From: Chrysaora quinquecirrha
Lineage: Eukaryota; Cnidaria; Scyphozoa; Semaeostomeae; Pelagiidae
NCBI GenBank assembly: GCA_014526335.1
Contig: JACTAT010000010.1
Location: forward strand, 7,386,217-7,450,216
Direction: 5' to 3'
Length of the DNA: 64,000 nt
Both the position numbers and the translations under genes were made by a program. The notes below the pieces were generated by a model. That model was given only the letters and a program-made list of their open reading frames with translations. It did not search any database and was not told where the DNA came from. Positions 1 through 11,066 of the stretch are shown here, in pieces. Each line of letters begins with the position of its first letter. Within the stretch, counting starts at the first letter, position 1.

Positions 1-1084
1 GTGAGCATTTCCCAGCCAAAAGAAGAGCAAGTGATTGTTGGCTTTTGGTGGTTTGCCATTTTTTGGAATTTCTGATCCTTCTGTAGAATGTCCCAAAAAC
101 ATATCCTCCCAAATACCCAATGCAAGCGTGATCTTTTTCAGAAAAGTTGATCTTTTCAGCTTTTTGTTTGATAAGATCTCCTTCATAGCTCGACTTATTC
201 AAGTGGGCAAGAACGTGATTAGCCAGCTCAAATCCGAGCAGTAAACAGCAGTTTTTGCTGAGTTCTTTGAAGAAACAATCCTCTTTGGTCACACAGCTAT
301 AAAAGAGCCGATAAAATTTTTCAGCATCTCCTTGCAATTGCAATATAACCTCTTTGATGTAGGAATAGGTTATCAAAACATCTGTTATGTAAAGCATAGC
401 TTTATATGCCTTTATTTCAGTTAAAATATCATCAGGATAAAGCTGTTCTTTTTCAAATTTGTTGATGCTATTTTCTATGAGCTTCTTCAGTGTGAGGGGG
501 TGCAGTATGGATTCCGCTTTCACCTCCTCTGCTGCATTTGGGTGTTTGGCTCCTTTTCCTTGGCCATGTGTCACGGTAATGTGCCTTTTAAGGCCTCTAT
601 TTGATTTGCAAACCTTTTCACATTGAGCACATTTGTAAATAATAGACGGTTCTTTGAATACCTAGTGAAAACAAAACGAAAAAAATAGTGTCAACATGGG
701 TCATTGTATTAACTAGGTAGGTAGTATACCAGCCCAGCCTTGTTCTTGCTAAAATTTCTTCACTGGGTGATAAAAACGAAAGGTAATTCTAAAGAGTGAA
801 ATCTCAACGTTTAGAGCACACATATACTTCAGCAATAACCTTTCTTCCCATCCCACCATCCCGATCCACAAAATGATTGGACCTATGCAATTGACGCTTC
901 ACAGTTTATCTTTGTGACCCTGGAAGTACGAAAATAATAGTAAAGTAAGAAATAAACCTACCTCTGATACATTAGAACTCATCAAGTTAGTGAATTCTTC
1001 ATCTTGTTCAAAAATATCGTCGTCAATAAGATCGAAAATCGCGTCCAAATCATCGCCACTAATAAATTCTTCCGCAGTCACCAT
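1..1084 (-). CDS. C2H2 zinc-finger protein, two 5' exons, 3' end off window
   Basis: Exon 1 (1084..962) starts at an ATG, encodes an acidic leader (MVTAEEFISGDDLDAIF...) and ends in GAG|GTAGGT. Exon 2 (661..1) follows a TTTTCACTAG acceptor. The junction is phase 0 and exon 2 is open without a stop to the window edge. Exon 2 begins with one C2H2 finger (C-x2-C-x12-H-x4-H, near 580-640). After it comes an alpha-helical, Cys-containing region with the patch GDAEKFYRLFYS and a later patch LLLGFELANHVLAHL. I do not recognise a named family, but the open frame and clean splice sites argue for a functional or recently functional gene. A role in DNA binding is inferred only from the finger. It could be a transposon-borne protein, since everything around it is mobile. 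Confidence 0.7.
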
Positions 1085-1489
1085 TACGTTTCGAAGTTTG
1101 TTGTAAAATTGATGCACTCACGTGGTCACGTGATCAGCCTGTTCAAGTTCCCAACGGGAAACAAAGGATTTGGACAATGGCTCGTTGTTAGCTTCCAGAC
1201 TACAGTTTTCTCTTATGACTATGATTTGAATGGTAACTTTCTTGCTTTGTATTGATTATCAGTGCATCCAATCGTTTATTCCCATCCTGTTTCCTCTGGC
1301 TTTGCTCCGGTGATGAAAATGATCATGATGGCGATCATGGTGATCATGGTGATGATGATGATGATGATGATGATGATGTAATGATGATGATGAAGATGAT
1401 GATGATTCCCGTCTGTTTAGTGCAATAATTTTTCTGTTTGAAGATGGTTATCTCGTTGTTGTTGGACAATATCACACAAAAGTTGTTCA
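1085..1489. repeat. Intergenic, with (GAT)n microsatellite at about 1311-1408
   Basis: An imperfect GAT/ATC-type trinucleotide tract lies between the C2H2 gene and the integrase relic. The serine-rich and Met/Asp-rich reading frames through it are repeat artefacts. No other feature is seen here. Confidence 0.8.
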
Positions 1490-4473
1490 GTTTGTAGCCC
1501 ATGCAAAACAGATTTTCCAGGAATATCATGCCAGTGAGATTTAAGGTCATTTTGGTGCCACCAAAACTACCAACAGCATTTGCAGGGATCTCAAATTGAA
1601 AAATATGAACAAACCTATCAAACTTTGGGTAATAATACTATACTATTTATGTTTTCTTTCATAAAATTTCTGAAACAATCATCATTTGGGCTGACCTTTT
1701 AATCATTGAATACTTATCATTTCTATTTTCAGCTCAAACTGTGTGGCCCTTGTGATTACAGCAGTCCCAAAATAAGTATCGATTCTGAGCTCCAACCAAT
1801 CAAATTAATTTTTCACAGACAACAGTATTGCACCCTTCAACGTGATGTATCGTGCAAGAGGAAACAACTACTCCCTCACCCTGACACCCTATTATAAAAA
1901 ATGTGTAAAAGCAGAGTCGTGTGTGTCTGAATGCCTTGCTGAAGTCTTTTATAGACATGGTGCACCTGAGAAGATCTTAAGCTATCAAGGTAGAGAATTC
2001 GTGAATTGGGCCATACAAATAACTTTAATATATATCTTATACATTATTAATTTAGTACAGTTATATTTTTTCATACACCGTGTGAAGTACGCCTTTCATG
2101 CTTTGAATGGTCTCATGGTTCAATCTGTTAAGAATATAAACCAAGCACTGATGCGTATTATGCTTTCAACCACCAAGTTGACTTGTCCAAACAACCATAC
2201 CATCAAAGAAACATCAAACCATGTAGGGAGATTTGCCATTCTGGAAAAGAAAGTAAATCATGCAACGTGGGTCACAATGCATCCTACCAATACATGTAAA
2301 TTGACTGAAAGTAAAAGGCAGCATATCACCTACAAACAAATACTTTACATGTAACAAACAGTAAATAACAGCTACAGATGTTAAACAATCTCTTACCACT
2401 ACCGCGTACCGCTGTTACCAACATCAGATTAATTGCATCATTTTATGGTCTCACCTTTCATTGGCATTTTCTGTAACTCTACTTTTACAACATTGGAAAA
2501 GATGGTAAAAGAAAAGCACAATAATTGGGATTTGCATCTCGATCCTGTCTTGTTTTCAATACGAAAAGTGTTCAATGTTCAATCAAATATTCACCTCTTC
2601 CCTTTATGTATAACAGAGAAGCTTGATGGCAGTGCAGAAAAAGGACAATCAGGAAAGATGACTGATTGGAGGTAATCTGCTTGATCTTGATTCTACTGTG
2701 CTGACCTGTAGCTATCTCTTCTTAATTAATCATCATCATCATCATCATCAGCCAGCATGCCACCGCTGGCAGATGGCCTCCACAAACTCTTCCACTCAAT
2801 TGGGTCACACGCTAGCCTCAATCATGTCTTTCCAGCCCTTTCTTCAATCTCTCCTCTCCATCTTCTCTTAAACTTTCCTCTTCCTCTTTTGTATCCTCTC
2901 GGGTACAATTTTGTTGTTTTCTTGGCCAATCTGTTCTTCTTCATTCTTGCAATGTGTCTAGCCCATTTGCTTCTAGATCTTTTGCAATTTGGACAACATC
3001 TTTCACTTTAGTTTTTTCTCCGATGACTTCATTCCTGATTTTATCTCTGAGACTGATGTTTAGGGTGCTTCTTTCCATGCCTCTCTGGGCAGCTGCTAGT
3101 TTCCTTGACTGAAGTTTCGTGAGTGCCCATGCTTCTGCTCCATATGTAAACAATGGTAAAATGAGGGTGTTCATGATTCTTCTCTTCAGGCTATTCAGGA
3201 TGATTCTTTTCTTCAAAAACTGACTGTACTGACCAAATCTCTTCCACCCTGCATCTCTTATTGAACTTGACGTTGATCTTGTTTCTGGGTGTTAAAATTT
3301 TTCCAAGATACTTGCACCCTTCCACTTCTCCATCATAGTTTTTCTCCATCTACTGTGATGCCTTTTCTCTGCCACTTCTTTGCAACCTCGTCGCACATGA
3401 TCTTGGTGCTCTTGTTATTCATTTTCATTTCATCTTTCTTCCCCTCTTTGTTCAGTTGGTTCACAAGTTCTTGCAATTGTTTTTCTTTGATTGCAAATAA
3501 CATGATATCATCTGTGAACCTCAAATTGTTTAGTATCTCTCCATTGATGTTGATGCCTGTTTCTCCTGGTATTCTTTTGAAGATTTCTTCAACAGCTGCT
3601 GTGAACATGATGGGCGACAGTGGGTCTTCCTGACGCACTCCTTTCTGAATCCTGATCTTCTCACTCAGCTTTTCTGTTTGAATCTGCGCCATGCCCTTGT
3701 TGTCAGTTTCTTTGATAATTTTGATTATTTTCGATAGCACGCCATGTTTTTCCAGTGCTTCAAAGACTGAGGCATGCTTGATGGAGTCAAATGCCTTTTT
3801 GAGTCAATAAATGCCATGAACAGTGGTTGCTGTTACTCGTTGGTCTTCTCGAGTATCTGTCCAGTGGCATGCAAATGATCTGTTGTTGAAAATCCTCTTC
3901 TGTAAGCTGCTTGTTCTGGGGGCTGGTTTGCATCAAGGGAGCGGCTAATTCGGTTTTTGATGATTTTCATAAATAATTTGTAGGTATGGGACAGTAAACT
4001 GATGGAATGATAGTTTGCTATGTCATTCTTGTCCCACTTTTTGGAGAGTAGAATGATAATGGCATTAATTAATCAGTAAAAAGAAAATGGCAAGTGATTT
4101 TGCATTGTTGGTTTCTTAATATACAGGTGAAGATGCTAAGTGAAGATGATTACAAAAACTTTATCCAGGGGAGAAGTGAGGATGCGCCTGATGTACAATC
4201 AACACTTAACCAAAACATAGAGACAACCCAGCAGCAGCAGAAAGGATTATAATTATCGTGCAAGAACCACATCTAAAACAAAAAAGATTGTCATAAAAGG
4301 GAGACAACAAGTCCTTCTTTTTGTCTCAAGAAAAGTATGCAAGAAAGGTGACAGTCTAAAAAAGGCATGGCTTAGACCTTTCAAAGACATTGCTATTTAG
4401 GACAACAAAAATATCCAACTTGAAGGAAGAAAAACTCTTGTCGGTCTGCAATACATCAAGCCATTCTATAGCT
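1490..4473 (+). pseudogene. Retroviral-type integrase (KRBA2/GIN-like), decayed, spliced
   Basis: Pieces in order: the HH half of the zinc-binding region (1490-1610, ...FQEYHAS...GHFGATKTT); a CC half after a TTTTCAG acceptor at about 1732 (CGPCDYSSPK); core piece FYRHGAPEKIL...GREFVN (1950-2010), where the usual ISDQG reads LSYQG, so a catalytic Asp is lost; a poor NGL...NQ piece near 2110; the C-terminal core (2490-2640, KMVKEKHNNWDLHLDPVLFSIR); and the final chromodomain-like region after an ATATACAG acceptor (4130-4473, VCKKGDSLKKAWLRPF...). The pattern matches integrase genes related to Ty3/gypsy but found as intron-bearing genes in animals. Stops and frameshifts make it a pseudogene. 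The RTE insertion at 2733-4064 lies in its last apparent intron. Confidence 0.7.
2733..4064 (-). mobile_element. RTE-type non-LTR retrotransposon, 5'-truncated insertion
   Basis: Minus-strand reverse transcriptase pieces run from about 4060 to 2940. They include a thumb/finger part (DKNDIANY...), AFDSIKHASVFEALEKHG, GVRQEDPLSP, and the catalytic box as FTDDIML (normally FADD). The RTE signature ends with LPLFTYGAEAW and AAQRGMERS...LRDKIRNE. The 3' end is a (TGA)n tail (ATC repeats at 2730-2750 on plus), usual for RTE. TTAATTAATCA is duplicated at 2722-2732 and 4065-4075, the expected target-site duplication. A 1-nt deletion in the run before AFDS and other changes inactivate it. The endonuclease half is absent (5' truncation). 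Confidence 0.85.
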
Positions 4474-4674
4474 AATCCATGCAACAGAGTGAGAAAAACA
4501 TAGAAAAAAATGCTGACAACAATTTCCCCAAGGTAGGTAAAAAATATTAATTCTACTGCATGCATTCTTGCTTGCAGCAAGAGTACTCACTGATGATTCC
4601 AATTTGCTCTTCTACTCACTCATGATTCCATTTTGCAAGTCTACATGTTGCAAAGTATGCAGTTGCACTACAAT

Positions 4675-4765
4675 CAGAAATATCAATAAAATCATCTTCA
4701 ACACAACTCACATTTTCTTATTATTAGCTGTTTTCATTTCTTCAACGTTTGGGCACGGAATTCTC
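4675..4765 (+). repeat. Solitary copy of the 150-bp satellite monomer (partial)
   Basis: The stretch 'atcttcaacacaactcacat...attattagctgttttcatttcttcaacgttt' matches the core of the monomers that form arrays at 27.4, 33.8 and 42.5 kb. It ends just before the pogo element. Confidence 0.7.
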
Positions 4766-4985
4766 TGTCAAAAACTAATTCTCGACCTACATTAGTTCCC
4801 AAAATGTTCCGACCCATATATTTCGGACAAAATATTTTCGGACCCAAAAATTTCGTACGCGATTTTGCCTATTTTGGACGATTTTCTATTAAAATTCCGG
4901 ACAAAAGAAAAGACAAAGTGTTTTGAGTTTTTCTTCGTAAAATCAACAAAAGTAACCAAATTAAAATAGACTTCATCTACTAAGT

Positions 4986-6470
4986 TTAGTCAATATCCAC
5001 CAATCCTTCGAATGGGTCCTCTGGTGGAACAACAATATCCTCTAAAGGCAAGATTTTTGCCATTTTGAAAGATTTTGTCACCATTTCAGGAATGTTCTTC
5101 ATATGGTCATAAAGGCTAATAAGCCATTTGGCGTGCAAAGGCTTAACAATGGATAGCTTCGTTTCAATACTTATGCTATACACATCCTTTCCAGTATTCA
5201 CTTCTTGAGTAACTTTATCAGCGTACCAAGATTCAAACTTTCGCTTTAAGAACTGCTTTGCAAACGCGTTAACATTAAGATCTAGCGGTTGAAAGTGATT
5301 TGTAAGATTTGGCGGTACAAAAATATGAACACTATGATTTGCTGTGATGGTTTCCAAAACTCTTTCAGTAGTATGGCCTTTGAGAACGTCGAAAATCAAA
5401 AGAGCCTTCTGATCTTCGGAAACATTGAGATTTTTTCGTTTCAGAGCCAAGTAGGGGAAGATGATTTTTTCCAAATGCTGTAATGTAAGCTCTTCATTGC
5501 TCCAGTGGTTAGGAGAATGGGTTATATTAAAGCCATCTGGGAATTCAATGCCCTTTGGGTGACACCTGTCCGATTTTCCTGCGTAAATTAACTGCATGGG
5601 CAGAAAATCCCCATCAGCGGAGACAGTGAAAGTGCCCGTAATCTGTTTTTGCTTTCCCTGTCCAATCACAGGGACAGATTTAGTGCCTTGGACCTCCAAT
5701 GTCGTTTTTCTTGTGCATAAGTATGAAAGTGGTGTTTGATCAAAATGTAAAACTAAACCAGTGGGAATTCCATGAATGTCAAGGAAATGTTTAATTTTCC
5801 TTTGAAACGTGAACTTTTCTTCTTCAAGTAATGCAGGTGAGATGAGCATTTTCGATGTTGTTGCCATACGTCGCTTCATCTTTTTGCCAATGCGATCCAT
5901 CTGATACAATATATTCCTGGCCCAGCTATCACTAAAAGACAAATGTCCACCGAATTCTAGAAGCATTGTTCTATCATTCGCAATAACTATTCCTCTGGCA
6001 ACAGCATTGATCACAGAATGACTCACTGGCGCACCTTTCAATCCAAGATTTTTGACAGTTATGATGGTCTTGTTCATCAAAGTCTCTGGCAGCAATGTAG
6101 GTCTGCCTCTTTTCTTTGATTCGATTTTCTTAACTGGGTGTCCACCAGCAGCAAGCTTTTCATACGATTTCTTGAATTCATGTACTGTTTGCTTTGTCAG
6201 TTTGGGATATTTTCCGGAAAAGTGCTTTAAAGCTGATGTAATCCCATAATTTAGTGCTCTTGCTCCTATCTCTGCTTTTTCTTCTGGCTTCCACTTTACA
6301 TAAGTTTTCCTTGTGCCTGTGCGAGATTATTCGTTTGCTTCTGACCTTTTCAATTGTTGTGTAACATGATTTATCTCATTAGATGTAAGAATTTGATTAC
6401 AGTCATCTTTAGATGTAGAAGTTAAAGCTTCGGAGGCTTTCACCCTTTTGAAATAGTTGAACAAAGACAT
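4986..6470 (-). pseudogene. pogo-like DDE_1 transposase with one in-frame stop
   Basis: The frame starts at ATG 6470 (MSLFNYFKRVKA..., a typical pogo start) and is open to the TAA at 4986 except for one TAA at 6327-6329. The N-terminal third has a helix-turn-helix type region (KWKPEEKAEIGARALNYG...) and a basic GRP tether (KKRGRPTLLP). The DDE_1 core shows the three acidic positions of the DDD type: HFDQTPLSY, LLIFDVLKGH and HFQPLDLNVNAFAK. The usual length is about 490 residues and this copy is complete. The stop may be a real inactivating mutation or a sequence error. It is transcribed away from the HIRAN-like gene. The acidic C-terminus (PPEDPFEGLVDID) is also typical. Confidence 0.85.
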
Positions 6471-6779
6471 TTCTCTGTTTTGGATTGAGCTACCAAGCAA
6501 AGCCTTAGGCAACTCAAAAGAATCTACTGTTTTCAATTACATTAACTTCCAGTAGTAATGATCCAAAGACTAATCAACGCAAACAGCAGTTAACAGGAAA
6601 CCCACTCACATGAAACCCAAATATCACAGTACAAGCGGATACTGTACATCGTATAACAGTATCATCTTTTTTTATTATCCACATGTGATCTTGCCGCTAG
6701 ACATAACTCACAAATTTTAAGATCAGATAGTTTTCAATTCATAATAATCACTTACAGTATATCGAGCAAGCTCTAAAAG

Positions 6780-7334
6780 ATGGAAATTTCCTTTGAAAAT
6801 AAAGTTGCCAGCAGAGGATGGCACACATACGGAAAAACTGTTTGGGCTAATCCAAAAGCTGGAGAATTGCTTACAGCAAAGAGGGAATCAAACCCTGTTG
6901 CTTTAAATATTGATCCATATTCTGTTGCATTGACATTGAAAAGAAAAGATAAATTAGTGCCTATTGTTGTAGGTCACATTCCTCGAGAAATATCAAGATT
7001 TGTATGGTTTTTCCTTGGTCATGGTGGTAAAGTGAAAGGAACAGTAATTTCTCCAAAATATCAGCCATCTCCCATTCCGATGGGGGTTTTAGAAATTATC
7101 CTTGCGGCATGCTTTAGTATTGTCGATAAAAGAAGACCAATTCTAGAGCATTTGAAGAAACTAATTGAAGAAAATTATGTGAACAAAGAAACGGAGGCAA
7201 ATGATGAAGGTGAAGGTGAAGAAATAAGCTTTATTGATAACGAAAATCAAAACTTCGTAGATGAAGAGGTTATCATTTTAGATGACAACATAGAAGAAGT
7301 CGAAGATAACGAAGAGGACTTATTATCATTATAA
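6780..7334 (+). CDS. HIRAN-like domain protein with acidic tail, inside pogo element
   Basis: An intact 184-codon frame lies between the pogo TIRs, opposite to the transposase. Residues about 15-105 fit the HIRAN layout seen in HLTF/Rad5: an aromatic/Gly start, GELLTAKRESNPV (the L-x-x-R-E-x-x-N-P core), the D-x-x-S-V-A-L strand, then VGHIPREIS followed by a helix and a Gly-rich strand (FLGHGGKVKGTV). Known HIRAN domains bind 3' ends of single-stranded DNA. The tail (about 135-184) is strongly acidic, and no membrane segment or signal peptide is seen. I infer a DNA-end-binding accessory or regulatory protein of the transposon. It could instead be host cargo. Assignment to HIRAN rests on motif reading only. 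Confidence 0.65.
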   Translation: MEISFENKVASRGWHTYGKTVWANPKAGELLTAKRESNPVALNIDPYSVALTLKRKDKLVPIVVGHIPREISRFVWFFLGHGGKVKGTVISPKYQPSPIPMGVLEIILAACFSIVDKRRPILEHLKKLIEENYVNKETEANDEGEGEEISFIDNENQNFVDEEVIILDDNIEEVEDNEEDLLSL

Positions 7335-7567
7335 AATATTTGAATAATATGATGTAGGTGACTTTTAATAATAAATAATGCTTGCAGAAAATATGTACAA
7401 GAATTTCAAAGCCTCCTTTCTGGTATGTCCTCTCAGTAAAAGATACAGTGCTGAAATAAAATTTTGGACGTTTAAAATTTCGGACTAGCAAAAATTTTGG
7501 ACATTAAAATTTTCGGACAAACGAATTGTCCGAGATTAAAAGTGTCCGAAAATTTTGGGAACTAATG

Positions 7568-8139
7568 TAACCTCGAATTTTATTACTGAAATAGACTAAA
7601 TCGATCCTGGAGATTTCAAATCAAATTTGGGTCTCTTTTGATTTTGACCGAAAATTTGTTAATTTGATGATGTCATAAACTGTAAGATTTTGTGATTGAC
7701 TCACGATTTCTTGCTTCCCTTGCTTTCAATATCCATGATATATGCATTTCCGGACTCTGTGTTAAAAGTTCTATTCATCTTTATATATCTTGTTTATATT
7801 TAGAAAGATTTCTATTTTTAGATATGACATCATTTTAATACAAAATGACTGTAAAGCTCATTGTGCTTAATGTTACTGAACCAGTGGCCCCTTTTGAAAC
7901 CAATACTCGTTGTTGAGATGCATGCCTTTAAAGTTTAATAAACCTTTTCAAAGTTCAATTTCTGTACATAATTGGTGAATTATAGAGGAAGGGGGATGTG
8001 TAGCCATTCAAATGCCAATCCTATATAAATTTGCTACCCCTCTATTTCCATAGTACCATGCTAACATTAAAGGAAACAATATAAACTAAACAAACTATAT
8101 TACAATATCTACTTCTTTTATGCATGTTGTAAAGGATTT
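7568..8139. other. No gene seen
   Basis: AT-rich sequence between the pogo element and the L1 gene tail. No coding frame, terminal repeat or RNA gene was recognised. Confidence 0.5.
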
Positions 8140-8142
8140 TCT

Positions 8143-8800
8143 TCAAAGCATCCAGTCAAAATCACTGATATCTTGCTCACTTTCAATGCTGGACAAGTCA
8201 CCAAAAAATATGAAATTGAGTTCTCCATCATCACTTGTTATGTCCAACATCGGTTCTCTTTCATCACTTGAATGATCCATTGAAGTTCTTTCTACTCTGC
8301 CACTTGCTTGTGTAGCCTTTTGCATGCATCATCGTTTTGAAGCTGGATACTCTGACTCTCTATCACAATCGGGTATGTTTGTTTTTGTTTGAAACAATTA
8401 CAGGATTTGCTTACCTGTCAAACAAGGGAACCATTAGTAAATCTGTTATCAACTATGTTAATAGATTAATTACATGTTATAAAATAAAGGGAAAGCAACT
8501 CACCTGGTGAACCAAACGGGTTGTACTAAGCTCTTTTCAACATCAACAGTCCAGTTGTTATCCTCAAGAGATATGGGTGGGATAAATCTTTCCACAAAAT
8601 CTCAGCCAATAACAAAGTTCAATAATGTATGCGCAATATTGTTTGGTGCATTGAATCTGGATCTGGAGGCAATGATTGTGATGTTTTTGTTTTCATGCTT
8701 TTCTAGAATCGAACTCTTGTATCAACTAGCAACTTGTCCTTTTTTCCTCAATACATCATGGTCTGAACAAACTGTATCTCATCTTTTATTCCATTAACAT
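8143..8800 (-). pseudogene. HGT/DTD family copy L1: C-terminal exons
   Basis: An upstream piece (about 8800-8507) reads LPPDPDSMHQTILRIHY and then, in another frame, ISLEDNNWTVDVEKSLVQPVWFTR before a GTGAGT donor. The terminal piece (8325-8143) is an acidic tail (SSDEREPMLDITSDDGE...) ending in TAA. Position and order suggest these are the last exons of the gene whose core lies at 8.87-14.4 kb. Frame changes show decay. Function of the tail is unknown. Confidence 0.5.
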
Positions 8801-8869
8801 GCAGTTCATGAGACTCTCCCGATGATCCTACCAACTGTAGAGACTCTCTGCTTTAAGATCTTCTTTCAT

Positions 8870-9500
8870 AGATTGATTTTTCTGACACCAAAGAAAAATG
8901 ATGTTGTCTCACACCCTGAAATGGCATGAATGTGAGGTAACATCAACAAAACTGCTTCTGAAAAATAATCATATACCTTGCCAATGTCCACATATTTCTC
9001 ATAATCTATTTTCTTAAACCATTTAGACCTGGATTTCGTATTGCATACACATAGACAAGAATAACAAACATGTCTGTGTCCTTAGCAACAACAATGACAT
9101 TGGCACCACTTTGAGGGCATGTAAGGCGAGTCTTGTATGCTTCTTCTTGATTACAAGTAAAGAACTAAAAAACAGTTTTGCGAGTTATCTCCCAGACCTT
9201 CTGTTCTTCTGCAAAAATCAACGGCATTTGCAGATGGCTCCTTCCTTCTGGATGTCTGAAAAATTTGGCAGCTAACCGTATCAGGTCTATTTTGTTGTTG
9301 ATGTTGTTAAAGAAGCTTGCCCATGCATTGCCTTGCAACATTGCAACATTTTTTGGTCAACAGTTTGAATTTAGCCTGCTGCTTTTCACCTCTCTTCAGC
9401 CTTGTAGATTTGTTAACACAGATCAGGTGATATGCGTTGTTTATGATTTCAACAGACAAGGCTGCAGCTTCTGCAGTTGGTGTAACAAAGCAAAGCAATG
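8870..9500 (-). pseudogene. HGT/DTD family copy L1: putative FEN/XPG-like core
   Basis: Reading on minus: VEIINNAYH... (9440), then QEEAYKTRL (9150), ANVIVVAKDTDMFVILVYVYA (about 9110-9050), then KIDYEKYVDIG, then LPHIHAISGCETTSFFFGVRK (8935-8880). The spacing from the second Asp of DTD to GCE is about 55 residues. Locus L2 has the same order. The layout E-E-x-D ... D-x-D ... G-C-D resembles the metal-binding acids of FEN1/XPG nucleases (finding below). Here the last acid is Glu (GAG), and several frameshifts break the frame. Confidence 0.6.
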
Positions 9501-9559
9501 CACAGAGCCATTCATGATATGTCTATTTCACTTGAACTGTTGATTTGTTGTTGATGATT

Positions 9560-11066
9560 TGTTGTTTACTTTGATTCTTGAACAGTAAAATTCCTGAACA
9601 AATGCTTCACAGACTGACAAAGTTCGCCATCTGGTGTTGCAATGCTTGGTGGAACAGCAGTCAATGGATATTTGAAAGCTATATCAAAATCTACTGAAAT
9701 ACTAAGCATTGTCCCAAATGCTTGTCTGTCTTGCTTGAGTACGGTTAAAACTTTTGGAACTTTTTTGAGTTTTTGAGTCCAGTTGGCAACATTATTTTCC
9801 TTATCAGTGCAAAATAATCAAGAGCTCCTTTAACCAGACTTTCTTCCACAAACTGCATGTATTTATCATTTCCTAAAGCTGGTGCATTTAGTAAGCCCTC
9901 CACAATCTTCTCATCAATCCCCAAACCAGTTGTAATGTGTTTAGCTGGACCATTGCCAAATTGATCTATTTTATAGCTTTTCAATTTCTCCTTAATGGCA
10001 GTGACTTGAGCACCATGTTTTCCCTGACGGTTTCATTTTCTCTTCGTGAACTGAAAATGTGGATACATTGATCTTTTCTCTTAGTGCTGATTGCAATTTG
10101 GTGTGAATATGGGTTGTTTCTATCAAAGTGTTGACTTTGCTAGGATTTGTGCTTACCCTGCTCTAAATGGACCAGTGTTTCTTTTAGTTTCTCCATTAAA
10201 ATCTCTGTTATTAAATAACCCTAAAAGCTTGAGAATTTCTCGCCAGAAACACTGTCTCTGAATTCTCTTTGTACTAGATCTGCAATGGTGGGGTGATTCT
10301 TTCGCTCCAGGTCTTGTAAGTATACATGTTGAAACAAGATGTATCTTGAGTAGTTCACGTAGTCAAATCCAAGGCATTGCATCACCATTTATCTTTCGGC
10401 CTGTAAGTGATGCTCAAAATCATTTACAGGTACGGCAAAGACCAATGCAAGCAGACCAAATACATCTTTCAGATACGCAACTGTCATTTGGCACTCATTT
10501 CCTTCATCCTTCGTCATAAATAATGATCGTGCCAAAAAGATCATGGAATTCTTTATCCTCAAGTACATTGTAAACCGCCTCCAAACTTGGATGTATCCTT
10601 CATTTCTGAAATAGCTCCAGCAAGTGTTGATCCATCTCTTCATAGCCTGGTGTTAATTTTGGGACTGAACAAGAAACTGAACAAGAACATTGAAGGTTTC
10701 TTTGTGCAGCCTCATTTTACCACAGTAGTGCTCACCTTTGGCTGCCTTGTCTGCAGATCCAGCGGCATATGTGCCAGCATCTTCCCTCCAAGATCTGTAA
10801 CCTTTACAGCCATGCCTTAGCTGATGAAACCCACCTCTCAATATTACGACATTCTGGAAAACATCTTGATACTTCCATAAAATGTGTGCCAAGCGAGCAT
10901 ACACCTGCTCATCAGCATGTGCAAAGACATGGCCAATTTCCAGTTCCCTAATAAGCTTAAGCAAATTATCCAGGGGAGAGTGGAAGCGGTTGTGGGCATG
11001 CGCAGTGAGTGCATTTTTGAACCGTGAAAGTTTCTCCGTGTTGGGCGTTGATGACGAAAATTTCAT
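9560..11066 (-). pseudogene. HGT/DTD family copy L1: central region
   Basis: 11066-10653 is open: FKNALTAHAHNRFHSPLDNLLKLI, then ADEQVYARLAHILW, then VVILRGGFHQLR. This matches TADQPIYAL...LGSLHTEM in L2. 10643-10230 gives YVNYSRY...YLQDLERKNHP...GEKFSS, the counterpart of HVHYARW...DLKELPVRHPE...RKFSS in L2. 9984-9600 gives FGNGPAKHITTGLGIDEKIVEG and then FKYPLTAVPPSIATPDGELCQS. Stops (for example after LQAER) and frameshifts are present. The pieces are in the same order as in L2, so this is one decayed gene, not scattered fragments. Confidence 0.65.

Larger units (their letters stand above)
4790..7567. mobile_element. pogo-like DNA transposon, two divergent genes
   Basis: The ends are inverted: CATTAGTTCCCAAAAT at 4790 and its reverse complement ending at 7567. 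Both are flanked by TA (4788-4789, 7568-7569), the target duplication of the Tc1/mariner/pogo superfamily. Inside each end there are several copies of a TTTYGGAC-like octamer (4803-4908 and 7468-7555), probably transposase-binding sites (inference). The 2.78-kb interior holds a transposase gene on minus and a second gene on plus, separated by about 310 bp that must contain both promoters. Confidence 0.85.

Noticed and set aside
1344..1550. Ser-rich minus-strand frame
   Set aside because: Reading through the GAT/ATC repeat; no other support.
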